The notes under the pieces: generated by a model
Databases searched by the model: none
What the model saw: only the letters and a program-made list of their open reading frames with translations
What the model was told of the DNA's origin: nothing
Source of the DNA: Gambelia wislizenii
Taxonomy: Eukaryota > Chordata > Lepidosauria > Squamata > Crotaphytidae
Length of the DNA stretch: 64,000 bases
Assembly: GCA_030847615.1 (NCBI GenBank)
Contig: JAUMIR010000001.1
Coordinates: forward strand, 377,314,687 to 377,378,686
Reading direction: 5' to 3'
Translations under genes and position numbers: made by a program
Shown here: positions 1 through 10,847 of the stretch, one piece after another
Layout of the letters: each line of letters opens with the position of its first letter
How positions within the stretch are numbered: position 1 is the stretch's first letter

Positions 1-400
1 AAGCGTGAACCAGCCTTCAGTTATTGTTAAAATTATTTTAAAATAAGTAGTGGGCATTAGTCTTGGTCAGAATGGAACAGATTCATCATCTTTCCTGACA
101 TTGTGGCCAGATCCACAGTGGAATGGCAGGCATTCTGTCCACATTTTATCACTGAGAATAGGTTGCCATCTCTGATCAATTCTATGGCTTGAATGCTGTA
201 TTCCAAAGTAATTTGCCCCATTTTCCATCTGCTAGGTTCTCTGCAAGCTACTTCTTCCAAAATTAAATATGACCAAAATGTCACTTCTGCTTTTGGAGGA
301 AAGAAGGCCATTTGGGGGCCCCAGAAATGATGTATCCCCAATATATCTAATAAGGTATAATACATTATTTCATGTTATCCCAAATTTCTATGTTGGCTGA

Positions 401-588
401 GACTGCATTTGCACAGCACAAATAATCCAGTTTGACACTACTTTAACTGCCATGGCCCAATGGAATTCTGGGATTTGTCATTTTGTGAAATATTTAGCCT
501 TCTCTGTCAGAGAACTCTGGTGCCACAACAGAGCCATGGCAGTTATAGCGGTGTCAAACTAGATTATTTCTGCAGTGGAGATGCAGCC
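401..588. mobile_element. Fold-back MITE (copy 1 of a family also at 27.5 kb)
   Basis: The two ends are imperfect inverted repeats: the left half reads through AATCCAGTTTGACAC and CTGCCATGG, the right half through CCATGGCAG and GTGTCAAACT then ends in GATGCAGCC. The middle holds a CTCTGTCAGAGA core. It has no coding capacity. The copy at 27514-27735 is the same family and better preserved. Superfamily is uncertain (hAT or Harbinger type). Confidence 0.7.
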
Positions 589-592
589 TAGG

Positions 593-2124
593 AGTGGTAT
601 TTTAGGAGCGGATATCAATATGATATTCACCTTTTGTTACATGAAAGCCATTAAAAAAGATTGGGCAGAGTACGTAGTTTAGTAAGTGGAAAGAGGTATC
701 TTTCTTTTTTTCCCGTGGCCACATTCAGGACACATATCAGCTGCAGTAAGTTTCAATGCCATGCAGGCCTGGCATTCCTTCTTTCCCTGCACCGCCTTTC
801 ACTATCCATCATTTCTCTGTGGACTCAGAAGTTTAATTAACTAATTATGGTTAATTTCAACAAGTTTGCTTTAGAAATTAAGTTGGTTTGTCTGAAATCA
901 AACCATGGTTAGTGTTAACAACAGAATAAGTAGTATAAACCACGAGAATAAGATAAAGAAAAAGCATTTTTTTCAATATCCTCTTCATGACAGAAGGAGA
1001 AGAGAGTGAAGGAGAAAATATGCAAACCTAAGGTTTGTTGCAGCTCATTCTGGTCTGTATATATTGTGCTTAGCCTAATATTTGAATGTGGCCAGTGTCT
1101 TCATTAACCATACTGATTAGATTGCAAGATATCTGCATTATTTGCTAAACAAAGAAAGTAAACCCAATAAAGAGACCTATTCTCAAAGCAGAAGTGGGGT
1201 TTTTTCCCCTCAAAGTCAACAGCTTTTGAAATTGCCACACACTAAGGGCTTGTCTATAGACAATGAAAATATCGCTCATAGAATTTGAGGAAAATACTTT
1301 TTGTCCCAACGGGATCCCGCGGTGATTCGCCTTATTCAGAAGGAGCGGGGAGAAAAATAATGTGAGGAATAATGCACATCAGCGCTCGTTAGGACAACCA
1401 ATTTGCTTTGTTGCACATTCTCAGAGAGGGCAGAAGTGGAGATCTGATTGGTCAGACATGCACGGGGGAGGGGGGGCTTTCCGGCAATGCAGCATCTGGA
1501 AGTGCTCTGCTGGATTTTTGCATTAGCAATCATGCACTTTTTTGCTCTGCTGAGGTGCCTAAATATTTTTTTTAAGCAGAAGGTGGTGCTCGTGCAGCTT
1601 TGCTTTAATTTTAAAAAAATAGTGTGCCGTGGCAGCAGTGTATAACATACCAATTTACAGCTGCCATCTTGATTCATGGGCATGTGAACTTCAAATGCGG
1701 ATAGCTTCTCAGTGTATTGTTTTTGCTGAAAGACTGTGGAGACAAAAGAACGCTGAATAATTAGCATTATTTCCTCTCATCTAGTCTAGCCCTAAGATTT
1801 TCCCGCTTTTATTAAAGCATGGGTGGCCATGCACAAGGACAGGTGAGAAGCTATACTTTCTAATGCATAACTGAAGAAGGTGATAAATTTAAGGCAATCA
1901 AATTACAAAATTTGATATCACACCAAAGTTGGATGTAATCATTTCCAAACATTTCTTTTCAAATGAAAACAGTCAAAAGAGGTTGAACGTTTGAATGGAT
2001 AGATGTATGGGAACAATTGCTTCATACAAAGCACATAAATGAGCTTTCACTTTGCACTTTTGTGTAATCCTAAACTCATTAATATTTTAACTGTCTTTAA
2101 ATATTATAGTATATACAGCTTGGG
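593..2124. other. No gene recognised
   Basis: AT-rich sequence without a credible ORF. Two overlapping opposite-strand ORFs at 1336-1767 show no recognisable domain and sit around a GC-richer patch (about 1300-1500). A G-run is present near 1466-1478. No repeat family was recognised with certainty. Confidence 0.5.
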
Positions 2125-2632
2125 TGCAGGTTATTTGAAGGGCCATATTTCCTTGTATAAGCCCAGTAGAGCTCTAAGATCATCTGGAGAAGCCCTTATC
2201 TCTGTTCCACCACATTCTTTGTCTTGTTTGGTGGGAACAAGGGAAAGGGTCTTCTCGGTGGCTGCCCCCTGACTTTGGAACTCCCTCCCCAGAGAGGCCA
2301 GGATGGCCCCGTCCTTGCTCTCTTTCTGGCGACAGGTTAAAACATTTTTGTGCCACTAGGTTTTTACAAACCAACAAGGGTTGGGCTTCTACGGCTGTGC
2401 AGTGATGTTTTAAAGATTTTTAAGGGTCTATATAGAGGGTTTTTTAAAATGCACTTTAATTTTTTTAATGTTAAATGTTCAAACTTATAAATTGTTTAAT
2501 TGTTTCTTAAATATTATATTTATACTTTTATTTTTACTTTTGCATTGTTTTAAATATGTTATTAGACTCCTTGAGTCCCATTATCTGGAGAAAGACGGGA
2601 TATAAATGAATAAAATAAATAAATAAAACATA
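2125..2632 (+). mobile_element. LINE 3' end, L2/CR1-like, 5'-truncated
   Basis: The translation contains the degraded C-terminal signature of an L2/CR1-group reverse transcriptase ORF (ALRSSGEAL, then RVFSVAAP, a stop, LWNSLPREAR and a SFWRQVKTFL segment). It is followed by an AT-rich 3' untranslated region and a simple (AAAT)n-type tail at about 2605-2630. Stops break the frame, so it is a dead fragment. It belongs to a different subfamily from the copies at 9.0, 29.1 and 37 kb. Confidence 0.65.
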
Positions 2633-3307
2633 TTTCAAAAGATTTTTTTTAAAAAACAACATTTTTCCCACCAAAGTTTTTGCCACCTAAACGAAGAGCC
2701 TTAGACAACTTGCTTTGAGCTAAATAATTAATGATTGCAATTTTGGGCTTTGAGGGAGGCAGTAAAGTAGGTTGTTAAACTAAGACACTCTGCTCTGTTC
2801 TTAGCCTTCCTGTTATCTGACACTTTCTTATCCTTGCAGCTGTTTTGCCAGCCTGGCTTTTCTTCTCAGCCATGCAATTGCAATTTTTATGCATCACTAT
2901 GTATCCCATGACAGTCTGCACAAGAATTATAAAGGATGTGACCACTAACACACAGGATTCTTCTGAACTTTAAATGAGTTCTACCCTTCTAAAATGTCTT
3001 CTTTGTTTCCGAAAGATTGTTCTTTCCTGCTGCACATAATGCAATAAAAAGACAGGGTTTGCTCTTTCTGATATAGTTAAATTTCTCCCAAGTATACAGT
3101 TTAAACTTACCCTACAAACCAGAGCCATGGGCAACAGCAGATACCACTTTGAAATGTCCCAACATACCCTTGTGGTAATGATGTTGTGTAAAAAAAGAAA
3201 AATACTGCATCCATACAGTGCATGCCGATGCAAGCGTACTAGAAAAAGCAACATATGTCAATAACAGTGTAGCGCAACATATATTGGTGACAAAGCACAG
3301 AAAAGTT

Positions 3308-3565
3308 ACTTTTTGGACTACAAATCCTAGAATCACTCAGCCAGTATAGTCACTGACCATGCTGGGTATGGCATCCTGAGAGCAGTAGTCTAAAAAAGCA
3401 TTCCCCCCCCCCCAAGGGTCTGGTTAATAGCCATTGATTGAGGCTAGGGATATGAATTGTGCAGCCCTGAAATTGTTGTTGAACTACAACTCCCAGCTTT
3501 CATCACTACAGGCTATGCTGGTTGGGGTGCTGGGAGTTATAGCTCAACAACATTTGAAGGGCCAA
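3308..3565. mobile_element. Two fragments of a short palindromic MITE
   Basis: The part at about 3308-3402 (GGACTACAAATCCTAG to AGTAGTCT) and the part at about 3474-3565 (GAACTACAACTCCCAGC, GGCTATGCTGG, GCTGGGAGTTATAGC) carry the arms of a widespread amniote hAT-type MITE built around CTACAACTCCCA / TGGGAGTTGTAG. A C-run lies between them (about 3403-3413). Confidence 0.6.
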
Positions 3566-3814
3566 ACAATGTCCTCCCCTGGCTTAGATAATTTGGTTCT
3601 GCAGCAAACTGTTATGTATGCATTCAGGGAGGCTGCCTATATCATAGGATGGCATCCTTGCCATAGGATGCAAAGTCAAGGCCAGATTGTTCTGGTCTTC
3701 TTGGTTTAAGAAAACCGACTTATAGGCAATCCCATTTTCCGATCTCATCTAGACTTCTTGTCAGGTGGGAAGAGCTGTTTGAAAGTGGAAGAGAATGTGA
3801 AGAAGAAAGATCTC

Positions 3815-3830
3815 TCTCTCTCTCTCTCTT
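3815..3830. repeat. (TC)n microsatellite
   Basis: About eight uninterrupted TC units. Confidence 0.8.
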
Positions 3831-4522
3831 AGTAATTATGGCAAAAACTGTCCAGCCCCACATCCTGATTCAGAGTTGGGTTTAGGGAAAGAGAGACAGT
3901 GGTCCATATATTCACTGTGTTGTTGGATGGGTAAGCTAAATTATTTGGGTTTAAGAAGAGTTAAAGAGACATGGGAAGAAAGTCCTATCTGCAGTCTGAT
4001 GAGGAGCAACTATGAAAGAAAAAGAGGAAGAACTTGGGGAGGCAAGAGAAATGTAAGATCTCACACATCCTTGCCTTTCTCAACCACTGTATTTCTTTTC
4101 CTTGATTGCATCTCTCATTCCCTCATCTCTCTCCCCACTTCTTGCTACCACCTCCCTAACCCTCTTCTTTACTCACATCTCCCCTGTGCAAATGCATGCA
4201 AGCAGTTTTCTTTATATAGATAGATACAGATATAGAGAGACAGGTAGATAGATTTCTTTATATAAATAACATACAGTTATATATAAATATATAAAATTGT
4301 AACTTGTGTTGATTCCTGAGTGTATATAGCAAACATCTTGAATGAATATGGAATGTTGACTTGGCTACAGAAATCCCCTGCTTACTCAACAGATTAGGTA
4401 CCAGGGCACTGTCCAAAAGTGGAATTGGTTGAACAAGCAGAACTCTTTTTTCAGCTTGCAAATGCAAGGCTGAACACTAGATGGTGTCATGTCAACTGAG
4501 AGAAAAAAAGCAGCACACCAAC

Positions 4523-4722
4523 CACGGTTTCTCAACCAGGGTTCCCTGGAACCCTATGGTTCCACAAGAGGTTGATAGGGGTTTCGTGAGACAGAGATTG
4601 AAAAAAAAAAGGAAAACTTTTTTTCCCCGCTGTAGATATAATAATTTTTTAGGCAGGGGTTCCCTGAGACCTGAAAAATTATTTCAAGGGTTCCACCAGG
4701 GTAAAAAGGTTGAGAAAGGCAG
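4523..4722. mobile_element. hAT-type MITE with TTTCTCAACC termini
   Basis: The left end CACGGTTTCTCAACC and the right end GGTTGAGAAAGGCAG are inverted repeats. The interior repeats GGGTTCCCTGGAACCC and GGGGTTCCCTGAG motifs, typical of a non-autonomous hAT family seen across amniotes. No convincing 8-bp target duplication is visible. Confidence 0.65.
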
Positions 4723-5094
4723 TAGACTAAGGGGGTAAAAAAGAGTGTGCTGAGTTGACTGAGAGGGGGGAAAAGCAGCTGCAGTGGTTTAAAGAGTTGA
4801 CCAGGGATTGAAAGTGTGGTACAGGGCTATAATTTAGATCTGTTGAAACAGTGGATCATCAGTAAATGAGACATTGAAAATAAAGGGATACCTGTACATA
4901 CATAAGCATTGGCATTTCCCCCTGTGGACTGGAAATAAAACATGGATTGATTGAGCTGAGTTATGGAATATACAGTTGTCCCTCGGTATCCATGGATTTG
5001 GCATCCACAGATTTGAGTATTCACGGTTTGAAAATATTCTTTAAAAAAAAATCCAAAAAGCAAACCTTGGTTTTGCTATCTTATATAAGGGACA

Positions 5095-6327
5095 TATATA
5101 ATGGCAATAAAATGGCAATGCTCTTTCAGAGCCCTTTCTAATAACTAATGGAGTGAAGCAAGGTTGTTCTTGCGCCAGCTTTATTTACAATCTTCTTCAG
5201 CATGATGCTCCAAAGGGCTATGGCAGAGCTCAAAGAAGAAGACGGCATCTATCTACATAACCGTATTGATGGTAGCTTGTTTAACTTAAGCTGTCTGAGG
5301 GCTCACACTAAGACTCTAAACTATCTAGTCCATGAACTGCTCTTCGCTGATGCTGCTGCCCTTGTTGCCCACAAAGAAGCAGCTCTGCAGCATCTAACAT
5401 CCTGCTTTGCAACAGCTGCAAAGCTGTTTGGGCTGGAAGTCAACCTGAAGAAAACGGAAGTCCTCTACTAGCCTGCACCACAGGACGAACACCACCATCC
5501 CCACATTGCCGTAGGCAAATCTGTGCTTAAGCCGTTCAGCAGTTCACCTACCTGGGAAGCATCATCTCTTCAGATGCCAAGGTTGACAAAGATATTGATC
5601 ACATATTAGCAAAGGCTAATATTTGGAAGACTTTACAAAAGAGTCTGGAGTAATAAACACCTGAGGCAAAGCACAAAAATCAGTGTGTATGGGGCCATTG
5701 TACTGTCTATTCTCCTTTATGGGTCTGAAACATGGGTGACCTATCGCCAACACTTACGACTCCTTGAACGCTTTCATCAGTGCTGTATACATACAATCCT
5801 AAATATACACTGGACTGACTGTGTGACGAATGTTGCTGTCCTTGAGCAAGCAGGACTCACCAGCATTGAGGCAATGATATTGAGAACACAGCCGCGCTGG
5901 GCAGGGCACGTTTCTAGGATGGAGGACCATCGCTTCCCCAAAATAGTATTCTACAGTGAACTTGCCACGGGTCAGCGTAAGAGGGGCGCTCCAAAAGAAG
6001 TGATACAAGGACTCCCTGAAACAACATCTCAGGCTTGGCCAAATTGATCACCAACAATGGTCCACCCTGGCTTCACATCAGGAGGCATGGAGACGCATTA
6101 TCCACAATGCTTCAGCTTTATTTGAGAACTCACGCCGAACAAGTTTTGAAGAGAAATGACAACGCAGAAAGAATCACAACCCGGAAACATCACCCAAGGA
6201 GACCCTCTGCTGTGCTTTCTGCAACCGGACTTGTTTATCTCAGATTGGCCTTTCCAGTCATCAGCGTGTTTGCAGAAAGCGCGGGATGAGTCCTTCCTGA
6301 ATTTTCATTTGCGAAGAAAAGCCAGAG
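5095..6327 (+). mobile_element. 5'-truncated non-LTR retrotransposon inside the Tigger-type element
   Basis: Flanked by a perfect 12-bp duplication ATATAAGGGACA (5083-5094 and 6328-6339), which marks this as a target-primed insertion. It carries only the 3' part of a reverse-transcriptase ORF plus a short tail and ends in GAAGAAAAGCCAGAG without poly(A). The copy at 15.5-16.0 kb ends at the same bases, which defines the 3' terminus of the family. Clade is uncertain (RTE- or R4-like). Confidence 0.8.
5120..6047 (+). pseudogene. Reverse transcriptase C-terminal half, degraded
   Basis: What is seen: NGVKQGC just upstream of 5170, then a frameshift, then the segment from MMLQRAMAELKEEDG through LLFADAAALVAHKEAAL and VNLKKTEVLY (5202-5471), then further frameshifts and the region YGAIVLSILLYGSETW, HQCCIHTIL, RWAGHVSRMEDHR, TGQRKRGAPKE (5685-6047). 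These are the RT palm motif and C-terminal domain of a non-LTR retrotransposon polymerase. The catalytic FADD box reads FADA, so the second metal-binding aspartate is lost, and the frame is broken at least three times. It cannot encode an active enzyme. The clade is not settled by eye: the GHVSRM-type tail occurs in RTE-, R4- and related proteins. Confidence 0.8.
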
Positions 6328-6446
6328 ATATAAGGGACACCATTTTGCTATGCCATTGCATATAATGTGACTTGAGTATTCATGGATTTTGGTATCCTTG
6401 GGGGGTCCTGGAACCAAACCCCAGCAAATATGAAGGGACAACTGTA

Positions 6447-8376
6447 GTTATTAGCCTTTACAGCCACAGAATGTGAAACCTTCATGTTCACAGGCAATAT
6501 GTCTTTGAGAACAAAACACCAAGGGCAAAGAAGAGGAGATGGTTATCACTACCATTTCCTACTTGCGAACTTCTAGGGGCAGCTTGCAGGCTACTGTAGA
6601 AAACAAAATAGTGGCCTTTGATGACAGCAAAGACAGATCTATTGTGATCCGATGAACTTAACAGTTCACTGTACAAACTCTGGGTGGGAGGTATTGTAAC
6701 TATGTACTTATTAGCAAGATTATTAGCAGTAACAAACATTTTAAGAATGTATTAACAGTTTCTACTAAATGCCACTGGTTTTATAAAAATAGGTAAGCCT
6801 TTATAAAACCAGTGGAACTAAACAGTTGGCATGGCATAGTTTCATGAGAACAATAGTATATAGTATGCAAATGTATGCAATGAGACTCTGTGGCTTTTTT
6901 TAAAGCAACTTCATGGGAGAGAGAGATTAGGTAGTGCAATATTTAACAGTAATGTGTACCTAACACTTTCCTCCAGCTTAGTCCTTTTCAGTTTGAAATA
7001 ACCCACCATCACTTTCCCAGTCCATGTGATCTGAAATAGTTGTTTGCCTTGGAAGGAAAGTGGTGGTGGTGGTGGGACATTTGAAGTGAGAAAGTGGCTG
7101 AGAAATCCCACCCTGCTCCAAATTTCTCCTGCAGCAGCTATGTTTCATTCATTCAATTTTTAAAAAATGATTGTTGGGGCTTTGCTGCATGCATCTGCAG
7201 GTACATTTGCAAGTACACTCCTCAGAAATGCTACATTTTCTTTAAAAAAATGAAGTTTGCAAATAAAATTATTTAATTAGCAATGCGTACATCTAAGGAT
7301 GCATCATAATTCTCTTTTTAAATAATTGCACTAATATTTGGAAAAGGGAGTGTGGGAAGAACAGTGACTAGCAATCTCTGGAGTCTTTAGAAATATGGAA
7401 TGACATTGGCTGCTGGTAATGAAATTGCATTTTGTCCTTTTCCCATGAAATGGAGAAGTCATTCTGCTCTGCAAAGTGCTATAATTATAAAGCCATTTGC
7501 CACCTCTAATGGGAGAACTTTTATTTCATAAAATATTAACAAAATATAATATCAGTGCCATAGGTTAGGAATAGTCTTATTTTCTCCATAAAAAGTCAAT
7601 TTGTAACCACTGCAGAATGTCTTTCTTGGGATGACTGTATCTGACTGAGTTATCTTCTTCTGTCAGTATTGAAATGCAAGCATTAAATTAATCACAATGG
7701 TTTCCTCACCTTTAAAATTAGTGCAGTGAAGCAATTCTGTTGTGTTCATATTAAATGTAGACATGGCTATTATATTTACTTAGCATTCTGTAATATGAGA
7801 TCACATTTGTCTAACACACACATGCATACAAAATGATACCTTTAATAGGAAAGTTCAGAAAATTTCAAATCACCTGTGAAGTATGATCCACATAGATGTC
7901 AGTGTGTATATGTGTATTAATGTAATATGACACTAAAGATATAGAGAAAATGCTGCATTTTTTTAAATTTTCCATAAACATATGTGGTAAAAGATACAGA
8001 CTACATTTTACAGAACATTCAATTGTCAAAAATCCTACCAATTTAAGGCCAGCATTAAGATGATCTCCAGCCAATCTTATGTTAATTCATGTTCCAAAAA
8101 GCAAGGAAACTGGAAAGCTAAAGCTTATGTGCAATGATCAATGTGTGCTCCATGATCAATGACTATAATTTATCTACAACTGTACACATGCCCAATAATC
8201 AGTAATTATGTTACCCTAGACTAAAAATTGAGATCTGCTGAAAGTGTTTCCTCTCAGTTGTGGAATGCACTCTCCTTGGAGCCCCAATAGGTGCTAATTC
8301 TCACTTCATTTTAGTGATAAACTAAAGCATGTTTTTGACCATATGCTGCCCTGCTATAAGATGGGGTATAGATACT
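6447..8376. other. No gene recognised; repeat-poor AT-rich DNA
   Basis: No ORF with a recognisable domain. The stretch at about 7360-7560 has the look of slowly evolving non-coding DNA (ATAATTATAAAG and TAATGAAATTGCATTT-type homeodomain-like words, no repeat signature), but conservation cannot be judged from one sequence. Confidence 0.4.
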
Positions 8377-8578
8377 TAGAGCCAACATGGTATAGTGGTT
8401 TGAAAGGTGCACTAGGAGTCTGGGAGAGCAGGGTTTTCATCCCTGCTTAGCCATTGAAACCCACTCGATGACCTTGGGCAAGTCATACGTTCTCAGCCTT
8501 AGATGAAGGCAATGGCAAACCTCCTCTTGTCAAGAAAACCATATATGAGTTGTGTAAGGCACATAACAACAACAACAT
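8377..8578 (+). mobile_element. Sauria-type tRNA-derived SINE
   Basis: A tRNA-like head (TGGTATAGTGGTTTG as A-box region) is followed by the body motif ACCTTGGGCAAGTCA, CTCAGCC and a tail in (AAC)n. The related copies at 8.6, 13.3, 14.2, 32.9 and 42 kb show the Bov-B-like end GTCGGAAACAACTTGAAGG. Confidence 0.8.
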
Positions 8579-8602
8579 AAATACTTAAGTAAACATTATT
8601 GT

Positions 8603-8830
8603 AGAGCCAGTGTGGTGTATTAGTTTGAGAGTTAAACTAGGACTCTGGAGAATAGAGTTTGAATTCCTGCTTAGCATGAATGATATTGGGCAAGTCACCC
8701 TCTCTCAGCCTCAGAGAGAGACAAAGGCAACCCCCCCCCTCTTAACAAATCTTGCCAAGAAAATCACAAGATAGATTCACCTTAGGGTTGCCATAAGTCG
8801 GAAACAACTTGAAGGCACACAACAACAAAA
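8603..8830 (+). mobile_element. Sauria-type tRNA-derived SINE
   Basis: Head GCCAGTGTGGTGTATTAG, body TTGGGCAAGTCACC, CTCTCAGCCTCAGAG, then ATAAGTCGGAAACAACTTG and ACACAACAACAA. A C-run at 8731-8739 interrupts the body. Confidence 0.85.
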
Positions 8831-8989
8831 ATATTATTGTACAAGTCACCAATTGTTTTTGCTTACAATTTACCCTCCAAATATTAACACATTTCCTTGG
8901 TTTTCCAGACCCAAATCCAACTAGGAACAATGGCGTACCTGGGAGTAGAAAAAATGTTCCACATTGTCCTAATTCTGTTTTATCTTATG

Positions 8990-9669
8990 AACTGTCTGAG
9001 CTTTACCATCATCAGTTGGTACAAAATATGGCAGCCAGAGTGGTCTCGGGAACATCTCGGAGAGACCGTATAACTCCAGTGTTAAGATCTCTCCACTGGC
9101 TGCCTATCAGTTTCCGGGCCCAGTATAAGGTGTTGGTTATTACCTTTAAAGCCCTAAATGGCTTGGGTCCAACTTATCTCCGGAACCGCCTCCTCCCATA
9201 CAATCCTCCCTGTGCACTCCGGTCCTCTGGGAGGAATTTGCTTCAGCCACAAAAATCTAGGCTGTCTGCAACCTCCCAGAGGGCCTTTTCGGTAATCACC
9301 CCAAAATTGTGGAATGACCTGCAGAACGAGATCCGTCAGATAACAACCCTGAGTAGCTTTAAAAAAGCACTAAAGACGGATCTCTTTCACCAGGCCTTTC
9401 CTAATTAGATCCCAGCCTCAGGGGATCCTGGCTTCTATTAGTACGCTGGCCATTTATAGTATTTTATAGTATTTATTGTTTTTAATTGTGATTTTATATC
9501 AGTTGGTTTTAATTTATAATTGTTTAATATTTTTTATGGGGGAGGGTGGGTGGGGGGTGTTTGGGGATTTTATCTGTATTGTATTTTAATTTTTGTAAGC
9601 CGCCCCGATTGTTTTAACAGAGGGGCGGGGTATAAATAAATATTATTATTATTATTATTATTATTATTA
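8990..9669 (+). mobile_element. L2-like LINE 3' end with (ATT)n tail
   Basis: It retains the last 140 or so residues of the reverse-transcriptase ORF, a 3' untranslated region rich in T and G, a terminal stem (GCCGCCCCGATTG / GAGGGGCGGGG) and an (ATT)n tract at about 9641-9669. The same hairpin plus ATT tail closes the copies at 29.5 kb (plus) and 37.1 kb (minus), so it is the functional 3' end of the family. Confidence 0.8.
8996..9408 (+). pseudogene. L2-like reverse transcriptase, C-terminal domain fragment
   Basis: An open frame reads YHHQLVQNMAARVVSGTS, ITPVLRSLHWLPISFRAQYK, ALNGLGPTYLRNRLLPY, ALRSSGRNLL, SQRAFSVITPKLWNDL and ends in a KTDLFHQAFPN C-terminus. These motifs are characteristic of the C-terminal domain of L2/CR1-group LINE polymerases. 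The catalytic RT core is absent (5' truncation), so this is a non-functional remnant although its reading frame is still open. A leader of 60 or so residues before YHH in the same frame is not LINE-like. Confidence 0.8.
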
Positions 9670-10189
9670 TGCTAAAGGAATCTAAACCTAAAATTAATCT
9701 CTAGCTTTTTTAATAAAAAAAATTGTCTGATTTCTCTTGATTTCTGTTTTTCTTCTATCAAAGATGCTGCATGTTTCACCCAGGATGTGTTACCCAAATT
9801 ACTGGGGGATAGTGGGAACCCCACTTGCATCAGATATTAATATGGGGGATTTTAATTAGCTCAATATAGCTAATTAAAGAGGCTGGGTAACTACAGGATC
9901 TTTTGACCTATGCATACCAGTACTAACTGACAAGACTCACAGCCAGGAAATAAAAAATATTTTTATTGAAAAATAATCTCGGAAGCATTGACACCAACAC
10001 TCAGGCTTCAAGCAATCACACAAGGCTAGTGAAGAATAGGAGGAAGCACTGGGCTAGAGGAAGAGAGTTTGGGATGATGAGCTATACTATATATGTTTGA
10101 AGAGCAGAGATTTATGCAGAGAAGAAGTATGGCTATACGCACCAGGCATAGGGTTGCCATAATTCTCTGCCACAAAACAGACAGAGCAC

Positions 10190-10530
10190 CTACAGGAGTG
10201 GGAAGGAGGAGGGAGTCCTCTTCTCTTCCCCCCACCCCTGCAAGGAGGGCACCCAGAGCACCTGTTGGGGAAGGAGGAGTGAACCCTCTTCTCTCCCCCA
10301 ATCTCTGTGAGGAGGGCACCCAGATCACCCTTGGGGGGAAGGAAGGAGCCCTCTTCTCTCCCCCCATCCCTGTGAGAAGGGCACCCAGAGCACCTGTGGT
10401 GGGGAGAGGAGGAGGCAGACCTCTTCTCTCTCCCCCATCCCCATGAGGAGGGCACCCAGAGCACCCACGGGGAGGGATCCCTCTTCTCTCCCCCCCCCAT
10501 CCCTGCAAGGGCACCCAAAGACTCACTGCA
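10190..10530. repeat. Minisatellite, about five units of 60-70 bp
   Basis: The unit runs through CCCTCTTCTCTCCCCC, ATCCCTGTGAGGAGGGCACC, CAGAGCACC and a G-rich GGGGAAGGAGGA block. Units differ by small changes and by length of the C- and G-runs. The strong purine/pyrimidine strand asymmetry could allow triplex or quadruplex structures. Confidence 0.85.
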
Positions 10531-10666
10531 ACTCTGTGCAGGAAGCAAGCGAGCGGGCAGAGGTTTGCAGGGAGTGAGGCAGGAGGGAGTGCCCCCCAAA
10601 AAAATGCCACCCAGGGAGGACCTCCCCCCACCCTCCCTCCCACCCTTGCTATGCCAGCCTGTCCGG

Positions 10667-10786
10667 CTGGGCTGCTCAAAGCAGCAGATCCTGGATTCCT
10701 CTAGCTCTGGAGGGAAAAGAGACTCTCTTTCCTCCAGAGTTGGAGGAATCCAGGATCTGCTGCTTTGAGCAGCCCAGCTGGATGGG
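10667..10786. repeat. Long inverted repeat (hairpin)
   Basis: The left arm contains GGGCTGCTCAAAGCAGCAGA, TCCTGGATTCCTC and CTCTGGAGGGAAA. The right arm returns through TTTCCTCCAGAG, GAGGAATCCAGGATCTGC and TGCTTTGAGCAGCCC. The arms are about 48 bp with few mismatches around a loop of roughly 10 bases. Confidence 0.9.
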
Positions 10787-10847
10787 ACAATTTTTAGTCC
10801 TTTTAATCTGGGATTTTCCTGGTTTTCCAGGATTTATAGCGACCCTA

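Larger units (their letters stand above)
4973..6444. mobile_element. Tigger/pogo-type element (interrupted)
   Basis: Ends are CAGTTGTCCCTCGGTATCC on the left and GGGACAACTG on the right, each flanked directly by TA (4971-4972 and 6445-6446), the Tc1/mariner/pogo target. Both halves carry the GTATCCATGG and TTTGAGTATTC motifs of a Tigger-like MITE. The element would be about 240 bp without the 1.2-kb retrotransposon that sits inside it. It encodes no transposase. Confidence 0.8.
10149..10847. mobile_element. Non-autonomous TIR element with minisatellite and hairpin
   Basis: The termini TAGGGTTGCCATAATTC and (reverse complement of the right end) TAGGGTCGCTATAAATC form 17-bp inverted repeats with three mismatches. 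Inside lie a GC-rich tandem array and a 48-bp-armed hairpin. There is no transposase. The ORFs on both strands within the array are a by-product of its composition. No clear target duplication is seen, so the superfamily is open. Confidence 0.6.

Noticed and set aside
1336..1767. 143-codon ORF on the minus strand with an overlapping plus-strand ORF
   Set aside because: No domain, no splice or promoter context; likely chance in a GC-richer patch.
8809..8990. N-terminal 60 residues of the 199-codon ORF as part of the LINE protein
   Set aside because: They translate SINE tail and unrelated sequence; LINE homology only begins near the YHHQLVQN segment.
10026..10679. Long ORFs of 217 and 170 codons on the minus strand
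   Set aside because: They lie in the minisatellite, where the repeat has few stops in several frames; the composition is Pro/Gly/Ser-rich and no domain is seen.
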